Assembly (NCBI GenBank): GCA_021234155.1
Contig: JAJEKV010000083.1
Location: 4,567,250 to 4,631,249 of the forward strand
Length of the DNA stretch: 64,000 nucleotides
Origin: Isoetes taiwanensis
Taxonomy: Eukaryota > Streptophyta > Lycopodiopsida > Isoetales > Isoetaceae
Reading direction: 5' to 3'
This document shows positions 47,068-58,859 of the stretch, one piece after another. The notes beneath the pieces are model-generated. The model was not told the origin of the DNA, made no database searches, and saw only the letters and a program-made list of their open reading frames with translations. Each line of letters opens with the position of its first letter. Positions within the stretch are counted from its first letter, which is position 1. Made by a program: the position numbers and the translations under genes.

Positions 47068-47440
47068 TAAATAGAGGTGGCATGGAATCAGGTGAAAGTC
47101 CAAGATGTTTTACAAAATTTTGATGACCTAGATCGGTTATATTCAGAGGTTCATTTGCTGAAGACTCTTAAGCACAAAAACATTATCAAGTTCTACAACT
47201 TACGGGTGGATGCCAAGAATAGGAATGTTAAATTTCATCATAGAAATATTTACATCGGGAACATTGAGGCAGTAAGTGACCTGACCTTTTTGTTTGCACC
47301 TATGCTTGAAAGTTCTTACTGTTTATGATCTGCTTTATTGTTCTCAACGTACTTGCATGAGGGTTCTTAAAATTCACTGGTTTGCCATGTTTAGGTACCG
47401 CAAGAAGAACAAATATGTTGATATGAAGGCAGACAATTGC
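47068..47440 (+). pseudogene. WNK-type protein kinase fragment, two exons captured
   Basis: The first exon reads [35 protein letters not shown] then [12 protein letters not shown]. This is the WNK kinase N-lobe, where the catalytic Lys lies in a glycine-rich loop rather than in VAWNQV. A TAA precedes IEVAW. The exon ends at a GTAAGT donor near 47272. After an intron ending TTTAG, YRKKNKYVDMKA continues as in WNK proteins (about 47395-47434). Intact splice sites imply DNA-level capture. Most of the kinase is missing. A further exon-like frame (LAVYFGRYRSAGVSVYMATF) near 47443-47540 is unidentified. Confidence 0.8.
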
Positions 47441-47540
47441 CATCATATAATGCCCTGGCGGTGTATTTTGGAAGATATAGAAGTGCTGGAGTATCTGTTT
47501 ATATGGCTACCTTTATGATTCCTCACTCCAAAGAAGATTT

Positions 47541-50100
47541 TGATGGTAAATGTATCAATTCTATACTGTCTTTACTTTCCATTTATCTGCAAGCTTTATT
47601 ATACAAAGTGGAGGAATTCATAACGAGGATTCCTCCATGGGGATCTCTTGGATGGAGAACAAACACGGAGCATGTTTTATCAGCTCTCTTGCCCAAGTTT
47701 TATCTTGGTTCATTCAAAAGTAAACCTTTTTTTAATAGTTTAATGTCAATTACAAGATCCTGCAGAATGTGGCTTTGGCAGTGATGCGAGTTGCAATACA
47801 AGTTATTCTTAGAAGTGCCAAGTTTGTCACTATCACAACAAGGGCTATCAAACTATAACCAGGGTCTACATACATATGGAACAAGACTGTGCAATAAAAT
47901 CTTATGTGCATGCAGCCATGGTAGGCAAGAGCCCACCAGCAGAAGTTCATAGCCTATGCTCAAATCACAATCCTTATTCTCAGTTCCAAATGTGTTGCAT
48001 CTGTTTCTTCTATATTGGATCCAAATATTGCCCCAGACAATCGTACAACATGCAAAACCTCTTCAGAACAAAATGGGATTTTGGCTTTTTAGCCATTGCA
48101 TGCAAAACCTCTCCAGATTAATCTCTTAACATATTGCAAGAAAGACGTCTTATTGTTTATGCAGTTTTTGTGACCAAAGCAGTCACACTAGCTGCTATTG
48201 AAAGAGACCCTCATTTGTGAGGCTTAGACAAATGTCCCTTCCAAATGTTAACATTGTCCTAATTATGTTCGCAACTTCAATGTTTGGTCTGAGATTGAGG
48301 CGCACATTGCTGGTGGGGCATCATTTCCATAAATGAAATATGTGAGTTGGAAAGCTTGAAAAAATACAATAGGTATCTTATATAGAAGTTCATTGTTTAT
48401 GATGTAGAAACTAAAAACACAAGCAACAGAAGGAAGTTTGTCTTCTATAACGTCTGATACATATGCTCAGTTAGTTGGCTATTGATAAGACAGCCGTAGA
48501 GGATAAAATGTCATGTCTAGAAGATATTAGTGCACATAACCATAAGATTATTGAGATGGATATCAAATATGACAAGGTCTTCTAGACTGGGCATTTATTA
48601 ATGCTTGATGTTTGCATCTAACACATTTATATGAATAAAGAAATGAAACAAAGAAATCAATGAAATGCCATGGCCAATGTTTGCCACAGGGCACCATACA
48701 GATAGAAGTTCTTTGCTTAGAAGAGCTGTAATGTTCTTTCAAAGGGCTACCCTCATTTTGTACAATTATAGTTTCAATTAGGCAAGCTTCTGCATAAATA
48801 TGTGAGTACTTGCTTGATGGTGAAGCTAATGATGTATGTTTAGAAGTTCTAGAATGCCAGAATTTCAAGGGAATCAAGTGTGAAAATAGCATAAATTGTT
48901 TTATTTAGTGAAATGGGAACTGAATATTAGATCCATTTATTATTTCATACTAGAAAAAAAAGGTACTACGGATGCAGATGTAAACATGTTGCCAGTAATG
49001 ATAAGAAACAGACAAGAAAAACGAAACATAGTCAACTACAAAGAAAAAATGACGCTGAAAAATAATATAGCATTTTTAGCCTCCTATCCCATAGTTATGT
49101 GGAGATATAATGGAACAAAGCACATTCCATTATCTCAACTAAATAACTGTGATATAAATCATGGAAAGTAATGGAAAGCAGGTATTGATAAGACAAGGAT
49201 TTTCAAGTACGATGTTCTTGCTTGGGAGGTTGGCATTGCCTTGCACGATGATAAGTGGAATATATCTAAATATAGAAACGATGATAAATGGAATATATTT
49301 AAATATAGAAATTTAACAGGGCCTCTTAGGCTCTTTCAACAAATAGATTTAACTTATAAAATTCATCTATCTTAGCCTTTAAGCTTGTATCTTGACACAT
49401 CTTTAGGATAACACGGTGTAAATAAGTTCATCTTAATATATTGCATGCTACCGAGGAATGGTTGAGAAGAGTCCGATAAAATCGGTTGGTTGCAATTCAC
49501 TTACCGTCCTTTTATCGCAATGTTTGGATGGTAAAAGACTATACATTCAGAAGGCTATGCTTGACATATATGTTACATGTGAGAGTTTTGGTCTCACTCG
49601 TGCTATTCAATAGCATGATTACTACATCATCTAATGAGTGCACTTATTGTATCACCTTGTATACGAATCATTGAAAATGCACATCAAGTATATGACCCGA
49701 ATATAGCTCTTTAGAATGCAATCTATGTAGCATCTTTTCATCAACAATACACCAAAACTTACTCAAACAAGTGTCGGAGAAGGAAAGTGTAAGATTAGAT
49801 AATTTGGCCTTTGTTTAACCACTTGTTGCTTGTGTCCTTCGTTCAACCAGTTCAAAATGTTATTTTACTCCCATATTAATGAGGTTCATGATACTCTTGA
49901 GAAAGTTCTACTGATCTGAAGTTATTTTATCACCTTACACCATATTATTTTCAACACCTTTATCATCATTTAATTTTGCACTTATATTCAGCACGCTATA
50001 CAAGATTCTTAGAGCAAGGGATTATCTTTAACATGCGCCTGGTATCATCACCATGGTTGAAATGAGTATGATATATGTACATTCAATCTTATCTTAAAAT
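47541..50100. other. Helitron 3' half, non-coding
   Basis: No recognisable domain is present. A 33-bp unit (GATAA.TGGAATATAT.TAAATATAGAAA) is tandemly duplicated near 49248-49313. TGCAAAACCTCT repeats near 48052 and 48100. The last 50 bases form the Helitron end. Confidence 0.45.
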
Positions 50101-50409
50101 TTTTTCCCGAGGAAAAAGCCCAGCAACACTGGGCACTTTTTCTAGTATACCATAATGAAATAAGTTTGAGCCAACATATAGCGAAATCACTAATAACCAC
50201 ACTAAAAACTATTAGAAATTGATATGAAAATGTTTCTATCAAGAACTATTGTTCTTCCTCAGGCGAGATTAGTGTTCGGCATTTGAGCTGGAGTTGCTAG
50301 ATTCACTCCATCCTCCATGTGCCCCATCTGCTCACTCTTTGAGGCCACCATGTTAGCCACGAGCCTAATGAACTTATGTCTGAAAGGCTAGTTTTTCCAG
50401 GCCACGAAT

Positions 50410-50813
50410 TGACAATATTTTGAAAAGCAACCTCAGCATCTTCTGCAGTGGGTGCTGATCTCCATGCTCTGCACGATGCTCTTGGAATATGTACTTATTT
50501 GTGTGTCGCTGAAGACATTGTTCCCAATGGAACTTACACCACGTTCCTTTCCTTCCATGGGCTGGCCATCATTGAACACAACCTGAATTGCATTCCAATT
50601 AGCCTGAGCTTCGTCTGCCATGAATCCTTTGAACTGAGCAGGTGGTGAGTTCTTTAGTATCATAACTTTGTTTAGCTTTGTACAGAACTTTATCTGAGCT
50701 TCCGTATCCTCCATTTTCATGTCATGTGTTGCTATTGTAAGAAGGCAACGCATACTCAGCACGTGTTCCTGAAGACCAGCAACAAAGTATGGTGTCATCT
50801 GTTTGGCATTCAA
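50410..50813 (-). pseudogene. Fragment of a MULE-like/uncharacterised plant transposase-related protein
   Basis: The frame contains EHVLSMRCLLTIATHDMKM then PAQFKGFMADEAQANWNAIQ and FNDGQPMEGKER. After a one-base frame change near 50530 it continues FHWEQCLQRHTNKYIFQEH. The combination FMAD.AQANWNA plus FHW.Q.L.RHT is one I associate with MULE-like plant proteins, where FMAD supplies an acidic catalytic residue and C/FH marks the following segment. The assignment rests on memory of the pattern. No rest of a transposase is seen. Confidence 0.45.
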
Positions 50814-50829
50814 TCTAGACTCTACCCGG

Positions 50830-52100
50830 CCCAGTTAATGTACCTTGCCTTCTCTTGGCATCATTAAGTTCTTTGTATATAGTGAATGTATAGTTCTTTG
50901 TGTATATCATGAATGTATATATCTGCTAATAAAATTTAAAATTTAACCGTGTGGTTATCTATGGATGTTATGCTAGCTTTGAAATTCCTTCATCTACTCA
51001 AACTTAATTTATCATGCTAGTTCATCAGCATACTTAGATTAAAGTCTAAGCTTTTGATAGCTATGGAACATGGTAGGTTTGTGGCCTTGTGCTTTAGAGT
51101 GCAAAATGCTTAAAATGCTTTATTGCAGTGATGATTATTTTTTTTTGTTGATAGTTTTATTTTGCTCCTTTGGCTATGTGAATTTGAAACATGGATAAAC
51201 ACCATGCACTTTACTAACATGTTAAATGCACTAAATTTATGGCTTAAAATACGTTTACCTTGAATGTGATGGAGAACTTGGAGGGACAACTTTTTCCCTA
51301 GAATCACTATCCCCTCCCAAATATTTGAACTATTGTGGATTTTAAGAAGTTTACCTTGAATGTGGTTTTCCCTAGAATCACTATCCTATCCCCAAATAGG
51401 TTATTATTCCATCCCCAAATAGGTTATGTTCCAAGGGCTCCGTTTTGGTGATACCTTTGCGGGACAACCTTTTCGTTAGAACCACTATCCCCTCTCCAAT
51501 AGGTTTTCCGTTTCCAATAGCATGTACTTTGGGTGGACCCTATTTGTCTGTCCGCTTTTTTGGTCATCCAACCATTCGTCTGCATCTTGGTCATCCAAAA
51601 CAACCCTTCTGGCACAATCACAAGGAACAAATAGTGCTGGAAGGAATTACACAGGTTTCGTATCCTGGCAGGGGATTTCCTGAATCTCACTGATTTGCAG
51701 TGAAAGCAAGAATCTCACAATCGTTTGCAGCCATTGCTTGAAGAAAAAGTTTGTGCTACACAGACAACACACCCTTTGCGAAACTAGAATGCTAATACAA
51801 GAAAATCCATTAACACATTAAATCCCTTAGCACATTAAATTTGGGCCACGAATAATCATAATTAGCAAAATGCACTACTACAATTTTGTAAGATAATTAA
51901 ATTTGTATCTTTCTTGCCTGTTTAAATTTAACCACATTAATTATATACGTTATAGAATTGTCCGTTTATTTGCAAAAACGAGAAAATTGTGCTTCCTTTA
52001 AAACTGTTCTATCATTTTAAAAAAAGTCGACTTTCATTTGTTAAAAAATCTAAACATTTGGAAAAAAAATTTGGAAAAAAAGTGAAGGACATTTTCAAAA
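50830..52100. other. Non-coding part of the 11.6-kb insertion
   Basis: AT-rich, no gene seen. CACTATCC-CTC and CCCAAATAGGTTAT phrases are duplicated near 51300-51430. Confidence 0.45.
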
Positions 52101-52118
52101 AACAACGTTCAGGTGGAA

Positions 52119-52690
52119 AACGCCTGCGCCTTCCAGATCGAGTGCGGCGGCGCTCCTCCATGTTTCTGTGCTAGCCAATCTGACTATGGGGCTCCTCGCA
52201 CGCGATGCTATTACAGATCTCATCGCCCGGTAAATACTCTTCTTTTGATTTTTACGTACTTCTTCTTTTTGATTTGAAAAAAAAAATTACGCCTTCCGGA
52301 TCGAAAAGCGGCGGCGCTCCTCCATGTTTTTGTGCAATCCGGACTGAATGCGGGGCTCCATTCGAATATGGTAATAGATCTGTCTTAAGCTTTTTTTCTG
52401 AACTACGTTTGCAAGATCTGTCTTCCTTTGAAAAAAATACTTTCTTCATGATCCGGAATGGGGCCTTCCAGACCGAGTGCGGCGGCGCTGCTCCAACTAT
52501 TTGTGCAATCCAGTTCTTGAAATAGCTCCTTCAAAACGCCTCCAGCTAGGCGGGAAAACGCCTGTGCCTTTTGGACCTAGTGCGGCGGCGCTCCTCCATG
52601 TTTCTGTGCAGGACAAACGATCTGTGGGGGCTCCAGACATAGCGGTATTACAGATTTTGCAACAGGTAAATACTCTGGAATTTGTGTGTG
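52119..52690. repeat. Four diverged copies of a GC-rich exon-like module
   Basis: GTGCGGCGGCGCTCCTCCAT then GTTTCTGTGC recurs, with changes, at about 52142, 52305, 52478 and 52580. It is preceded by GCCTTCC.GATCGA and followed by GGGGCTCC. The first and last units also share a downstream TATTACAGAT and GGTAAATACTC. The period is about 170, 170 and 100 bp. It could be a multiplied captured exon (the downstream GGTAAAT resembles a splice donor) or transposon subterminal repeats. Confidence 0.6.
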
Positions 52691-52894
52691 GACGTGTAGA
52701 GATCTTATAGTATAGCATGAATACTTTGTCTGTTTCTTTTGAATTCGTCTGATTGCAGGCTTTGTGCTGTGGTGAGTAACCAATATCGTAGTTTTCTTGG
52801 AAAGTGCCTCAAGGATAAACTTCTACAGCATTTAACTCAGAAGATAAATACCTGGATATACTTCTGCAAGGAATAGTCGAAGTTCTTGTATTCA

Positions 52895-53235
<341 letters not shown>

Positions 53236-53860
53236 TGTACATGGCAGAGTCAGGATGTTTTAATGAAAATATGACTTAAACATGGGAAAATGAATAGGCT
53301 TACAGTTCCTGAACATCTTGGGACTTCTCCTAATACAAGAAATCTTTTGTTTCTATCTAAATTCAAATAACATCTTTCCTATAAGTGGTGGTGGTAGCAG
53401 ATAGTGGAAATTAGAATTAGAGGGCAAGAAGTGAGAATCTAGAATTATAGGAAAAGAAGTGAGCATCAAAGTGAAACCAGGATAGATCTAACACTCATTG
53501 TGATACTAATATTTGAACTGTACTTAAGTAGATTGGAATTGTAACAAAATTTGGCCATGGATATGCTGTAATCTTTAGAAGGAGATGGCCATAAAGAAGG
53601 TGATCTGTGCCTTTCCTAATAATATCTTAATGCACATATTCTGCATGACTGATCCGTGAGCAATTTAATAGATCCCTTTTGGAAATAAGAGACTGCTAGC
53701 AGTGTATGAAGCTGGGCACATATTGCTAGCTCATCTTTCCCAGATTTTGATTGGCATGCCTTCAGCCATCTTCTTCCGGGTGGAGTGGTACATTAAGTTG
53801 TTATTTTGTATTCTGAAAGGTTCTTTTAAAGTTAGACATCTAAGTGAATCTTGTTTTGAA
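53236..53860. other. Spacer between ABCC and FtsH-like fragments
   Basis: No domain is visible. A short duplication (AGAATTA.AGG.AAGAAGTGAG) lies near 53411-53465. It may contain intron DNA of the captured genes. Confidence 0.4.
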
Positions 53861-53865
53861 TAGGA

Positions 53866-54766
53866 ATCAGTAGTATCAGTTTTTTATCCAACAGAGAAGA
53901 TGCTAGAGATGGGGTCAACTATTGGATATTTAGAAATGCAAATGACTGTTGCCCATGGTGGACAAATGTGATGAACAACTATGTTTTGGGGAAGACGGTG
54001 GTTTTGATGACCTTAAAAAAGATCAAGGATGAGTGCTTGTTGTGGAGGTATAGTAAAGAAAATGAGGAAAATGACTACAGTCTAGAAGCATTTGAAGTAT
54101 GTGGAGATGTCAAAAGTAAAATCATCAGCCCTTTATAGGACTATTTCATCCAACAGTTTTAGCTCAAATCTAGTTATTACCACTTGATAAGGTTTGCTAT
54201 AAGATCATGTTGGGAACATCGTCATTTGATGCCAAATAAGGTGAATCTATGAAGTCCCTTTTTTTGTTCTTAAGCATTAACATATTCTAACCAATATATG
54301 CAGTGGAATCAGTGCACATCATTTGTCCCACTCATGACACCAGAACTTTCTGAGATGTTCACCAGGGAGGTTACAGGTTATGCAATTTTATGGTTCTGCA
54401 GCAACGAAAGTCTATTTTTGATATGTCTAAATCTGAATTTATGTTTCTAGTATATTGATGAAACTGAGGCCCAAGCCATGGAAGACCTGAGGAATAATCA
54501 CAGGATTTTAGAGAAGCTTGCAGACCTACTTTTGGAGAAGATTTACCTAAGGGGTGAAGTAAGTTATTCATTTTTGGTTTCCCTGTTGAGAGCTTTTATG
54601 GGCAAACGTTTGCAATTGAATTGGTGGTATTCGCTTCCAATTGCGTCCATCTGTACATTAAGCTAGCTTTAAAATCCTGTGGTATTCTTTGCAGGAGATG
54701 GACAAGTTTATAAAATCATTGAATCTTGTGATGCTTCCTGATCTCACGATGCCTCTTCCACTTTAA
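53866..54766 (+). pseudogene. FtsH-like metalloprotease C-terminal fragment with introns
   Basis: Pieces in order are VSVFYPTEKMLEMGSTIGYL and EMQMTVAHGG (about 53875-53970), WNQCTSFVPLMTPELSEMFT then REVTG (54305-54380), YIDETEAQAMEDLRNNHRIL then EKLADLLLEKIYLRGE (54451-54558), a GTAAGTTA donor, then after TTTGCAG the end EMDKFIKSLNLVMLPDLTMP and a stop at 54764-54766. This is the C-terminal peptidase-like region of plant FtsH/FtsHi chloroplast proteins. Introns are preserved, the N-terminal AAA domain is absent, and the first piece is frameshifted. Confidence 0.8.
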
Positions 54767-55820
54767 CGTTGATGTGGTAAGTATTTCTATTTCTATAATG
54801 CATGAACATGTCTGGTTTATTGGACTCCAGTGACCATGATATGCATTCTGGATTTTAGAAAATTACTGTGCCTCGTATATCCCCTGGAAAATCATGTCAG
54901 TATGAAAGACTTGAAATCTAACCCAGCACCATTGCGGCACTGTTAAAGTTGTGATCAGAATTGGAATTAGTGTGTACATCTGCAGTAACAAATGGACTCC
55001 TAGGTAAGGAAAAATAGATTCTAGCCATTTTATGAATGGTAACTGATCCTATATGGTTCTCTTCAGGATATACATGGGAGTGTTATGTATCCCAATTTTT
55101 GTTGAGATATGGGAGACATCTAGTGAATGATTCAAGTCTAGAGGAAAGGTCAAGGTGTAATTATAGAAGGCATACCATGCGATAAGCAAGGGGCAGAAAT
55201 TAGAACAAAAATTTAGCAAAGCATATAAGGGAAAATTTAGCAAAGCATAACGTTCCAACTTCACAAAATCAAAGGGAATGTTGAGAGAATTTTGGAGATC
55301 AGCATTGGGGCATGACTCGATGGGATGGATCTAGACACTCAGTTTTCTAGCCAGACACCAAGATTCACATTGATTTCCACATTGGGCCTTTTTCGCACCA
55401 TTCTAGCACAATGTGCCACCGCAATAAATTTCCTACGTATGGAATATAGTTTTGAAGCCAATACTAGAAAGCAAGTTTTATTTTCCTCCAAGCCTGGATT
55501 GTATAAAGTTGTTGTAACTTAGAACTTCTTCGACCTAGCTGCCATTTTGTTCTTAGTATTCCAAAGAACGATAAAAAGAAAAAAGTTCTAAGTGTTAATC
55601 TGTGATTAATAAACCTAATAATATGTGCCTCACAAGAGAAACCTAAGAATATACCTAATAATCTGTGCCTCACAAGAGAAACCTAAGAATATGAATTAAT
55701 CTGGACTTATAAGCCATCACTTACATTGGTGCAGTTATATTTATTATAATACGTAGTCTAGAAGTGCATCTTTTATACCTCAGAACCATTGACAAAATTA
55801 AAAAAAAAGAAGAGATATCT
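54767..55820. other. Right part of the insertion, possibly FtsH-like 3' flank
   Basis: No gene is seen. A 40-bp phrase (TGTGCCTCACAAGAGAAACC) is duplicated near 55624 and 55665. Two small duplications lie near 55200-55250 (AAATTTAGCAAAGCATA). Confidence 0.45.
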
Positions 55821-55871
55821 AATAAACCCTCTAAACCCTTCCCAAAAAAACCCTCCAAAAATTCGCACTCA

Positions 55872-55879
55872 TCCCATAG
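55872..55879. repeat. Right 8-bp target-site duplication
   Basis: TCCCATAG is identical to 44219-44226. The gag frame resumes immediately to the right, encoding on the minus strand the first half of the split zinc knuckle. Confidence 0.85.
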
Positions 55880-56741
55880 ACCCACAATACTCACAAGTAA
55901 TAAACTGAACCTCGCTTGGCTTCTCACCAATTGTAAGCTTAGAAATCTTGGCTGCAATATCCTCTGTTTTATGCTCTGGAGCAGCAACTTCATGAATGTA
56001 TCCCAACTTATTTTCAGCCTTGAGAGCATACTTTTGTGCCTCTAGAAATGTTGTAGGCTTTTAACCTTCACCTTATGAGCAATAGCTCGTTTCAGCCCCT
56101 TCACATACCATTGGATATCCATTTCATCACTCCTTGAATTCTTCCAATGAACCACGGCTTTGAGAACTGCAATATACCTCTGATTATATACTCTCTAATT
56201 GATTCATCTTCCTTTTGTGTGAAATTGGTCCACCTTTCCATAGTCTTATCCTTACCATAGCTTCCTTTAATTCCTGATATGTCATGGTATCTGGCTGAGT
56301 TTGTGCCCATTCCTCCACTGAATCTTGCAAAGAACTATGAAACCAAAGCAAGTAATCAGCAGCCGGTAACTTACATTGCTGGCAATACCTCTCAAACTTC
56401 ATAATATGCTTCAAAGGATCCCGATCCACCAGATCATCAAACTTTGGAATCCCCATTGTCTGAAAACCCCATACCATCATCTCTGCCTCTTCTTGGGTTT
56501 CTTGAAATTGGAAAAACGAAATTGAATCTCCCTTCAATTTGAAAAATGAAATTGGATTACCTTCTAGATCGGTAAATGGAATCAAAACCTCTTGGATCTG
56601 AGAATTAGACCCCAGATCTGCTCCCAAATCTAAAAACGAAATTGAATCTTGATGCAATTTTGAGTCCAAAGATTGAGTCACCGGTCCTTTTCTTGTTACG
56701 ATGGAGCTTGATGGTATATCTTTCTTACTTCTCTTGGGCAT
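55880..56741 (-). pseudogene. Gag N-terminal part of the split gypsy element
   Basis: The frame from the ATG at 56741 includes IPKFDDLVDRDPLKHIMKFE, DYLLWFHSSLQDSVEEWAQT and TYQELKEAMVRI. This matches the retrotransposon gag capsid domain. It changes frame near 56230 to ERWTNFTQKEDESIREYI and again before the last segment, AENKLGYIHEVAAPEHKTED followed by CEYCGSMG. The last four cysteine/glycine positions form the first half of the knuckle interrupted by the insertion. Confidence 0.8.
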
Positions 56742-56910
56742 AAAACTATGCTCCCTTTATCAAATTGTACCCCACAAATCAATTACGGCAAAATCCCCTT
56801 CACCCAAGAAATTGCTCCTTCCTCAATGGTGTCGTTCTTTACCGACGATCACCAATACAATGGTAACAACTCCTTTTTCAATGGAAATTCTTGCCAATCA
56901 ATGGTCTGTC

Positions 56911-56930
56911 GAGCACCGTGGTCGCCAAAT
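56911..56930 (-). promoter_or_regulatory. Candidate tRNA primer-binding site
   Basis: On the minus strand, ATTTGGCGACCACGGTGCTC directly follows TAACA, the expected 3' end of an LTR. The TGGCGAC start is like the primer sites of Tat/Ogre-type gypsy elements. It lies 170 bp upstream of the gag ATG. Confidence 0.5.
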
Positions 56931-57600
56931 TGTTAGAGCATGAACTTTAACCTTGCCAGAAGGATGAAAAACCACCAATCCAAGCTCAATCTATCAGATC
57001 AAGACAATGCACAACACAAAGATTCATCATCTCCATAGCTAGATCAAGCAAAATACTCTCTCAATACACCGTCCCTCTGTTCTTCCCTCTGCTCAGATAA
57101 CACAGTGATGATCATCCCCTACAATGCGTACGTGCAAATATCCTGCACGCGTGCGTGTGCGTATATCACTCCATATATGGTATAATGTCTTCTATACCAC
57201 CTCAATAGTGGTGAGTGTGGTTAGTGTGGTGAGTGGTGAGTGTGGTGAGTGGTGATCACCCCAATTAATGCATCTTACGCTTTGGAGTCACAAATCTTTG
57301 TCACATATTTATATGGCGAGTCATATTATCTTGCGACTATGTGGGAAAAAAAAAGCTTAATTCTATTTAGATGTTTGTACGTATTGCGATAAAAAAGATG
57401 TGCTCCATACAACATTTACAAGGCCAATGTTGAGGCGATCATTACTTTCTGGATTCATTTTCTTCTTGGCAGCCGTGTGTTTTGTTGTTGTGTGGTGGGA
57501 AGAAAAGAGAAAAAAGAAAACTAAATATTGAACACACAAAAAAAAAAAAAAAAAAAAAAAAAAATGTGAATTTCTTCATTGTTGGCATTCCTAAGTTGCA
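56931..57600 (-). mobile_element. Putative 5' LTR region of the gypsy element
   Basis: It begins (plus strand) TGTTAGAGC, the complement of an LTR ending TAACA. The outer LTR limit cannot be set because the second LTR is missing. It contains GTGAGTGTGGT repeats at 57205-57255 and a 25-base A run at 57540-57564. No reading frame is meaningful. Confidence 0.45.
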
Positions 57601-58100
57601 TCGGCATGTGTCTATTCTATTCTATTCTTTTGAGGGACAATAGACCCAATTGATTTGAATTGTGCACATGGATTCAGTTCTCGTGCTTGCTTGCTTGTAA
57701 TCGCTTATGTTGAAAGCTTGTAGTTCCCTTTCCCTTTTTGGGGGTTTTGGGGGAAGGGGGTTTACAAGGTCTTGATTTAATTTTGGGCGTAATATTCCAT
57801 AGAATATTCTATCAAATTCTAAATACATGGCTGGGGTTGTCTAGTGTTAGATGGTAGAGATTGTTTGGGATTTTCCTCGTAGGTAAGTGGCAGGTGGATA
57901 TGCAATTCTATATTCTGGCGGTGACAGGGGGCAGGAGCAAGGGCAAGGGCAGCGGTAGGGGCAGAATCAAGCCGAAGTCACATGATGATTTTTGGCGGTG
58001 CTTTTGGCGGTGCCGGAAAGTATGGCGGGACAGACCCATGGGCAATGTGCAGGTCAGATTCAAAAGTTGGACGTGGTCACCACCTTTTGACAATAGAGTA
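57601..58100. other. Short TATTC run and unassigned DNA
   Basis: TCTATTCTATTCTATTC near 57610-57628 could be the simple-repeat tail of the minus-strand LINE fragment at 58105-58617. A Gly/Arg/Lys-rich frame at 57861-58118 arises from GGGCAAGGGCAG-type sequence and has no family match that I can support. Confidence 0.4.
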
Positions 58101-58104
58101 TATG

Positions 58105-58617
58105 TCACTCCAAAGTGAGAATCATGTTTCTTGAAGGAGAATTGGGTAGAAGTCGGAACTCTATTTCAAGAGCCCGAGTCAAATAGGCTTTCTGGACCAG
58201 TTCCGAATCTTCCCAAGTAGCAAGGAATATTACCGACCCCCATACTTCCACTCTGTATAAAAAATTTGATTCCGCAAAAACCCTAAACAAGTGTGCCTGA
58301 TGGAACCACTTATAGTACTCTGCTTTGTGGAAATTATTTTGCATGTCATAGAGTGCCTTCCAACCTGGCTTAACTCATTGTTAGATACAAGTATCCTAGT
58401 ATGTGGTGACAATGAACTCTAATATAGGATATTTATATATGTGTACCACTTCTATGTATTGACCGTGATAAATGAAACGGTTCTGTCTATGCTGCTTAGA
58501 AGGTGATATAAGAAGTGCCTTGGCCTTTGCTAAGTTGACCAACATTCCAATGCTTTGATAAAAAGAATTCAGTGAGTCCAGATGCTGCAAGCAATGGTCA
58601 TTTTCTTGCATGCACAT
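58105..58617 (-). pseudogene. RTE-like LINE reverse-transcriptase C-terminal fragment
   Basis: The frames give LQHLDSLNSFYQSIGMLVNL then AKAKALLISPSK and FIYHGQYIEVVHIYKY. Then, after frame changes, MQNNFHKAEYYKWFHQAHLF, RVEVWGS and LTRALEIEFRLLP. These are the thumb and C-terminal segments of plant RTE-type LINE RTs (L..F....G..VN..KTK, then YKYLG, then LLYGVEVWG). The catalytic palm is missing. At least two frameshifts are present. Confidence 0.75.
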
Positions 58618-58859
58618 GTCTTTTGAACAGAAGTTAAATAGTTTATGTACATATTGACCCTATTGTTTGGATGCATATTCAAACCAGATGTCCAAACTAT
58701 AACATTATATCTTATCTGTCTTATTTTGGGATTTTTAGACCTAGTGAAAAATTCTCTTTGGAATTTTTCTCCATATTATTTTATAAGATTTTGGGGAGTT
58801 CATTTATAAAATAATTATCCTTGCCAATTTTTTGGGGTTTACTCACGTGTCAATGAACA

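Larger units (their letters stand above)
44423..50145 (+). mobile_element. Non-autonomous Helitron-like element with captured WNK kinase exons
   Basis: The 5' end TCTATATATAATAATAAAGG is a typical plant Helitron start and is preceded by A (44422). The 3' end has a perfect 6-bp hairpin, GCCCAG (50118-50123) and CTGGGC (50129-50134), then ACTTTTT and CTAG ending at 50145, followed by T. This is the TC...CTRR structure in an A/T target without a target duplication. The 5,723-bp body has no Rep/helicase frame, so it would depend on a helper. It holds WNK exons and tandem repeats, and lies wholly inside the 44227-55871 insertion. Confidence 0.8.

Noticed and set aside
57861..58118. Gly/Arg-rich RNA-binding-like protein
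   Set aside because: The GRSKGKGSGRGR run comes from GGGCAAGGGCAG repeats, and the remainder has no domain.
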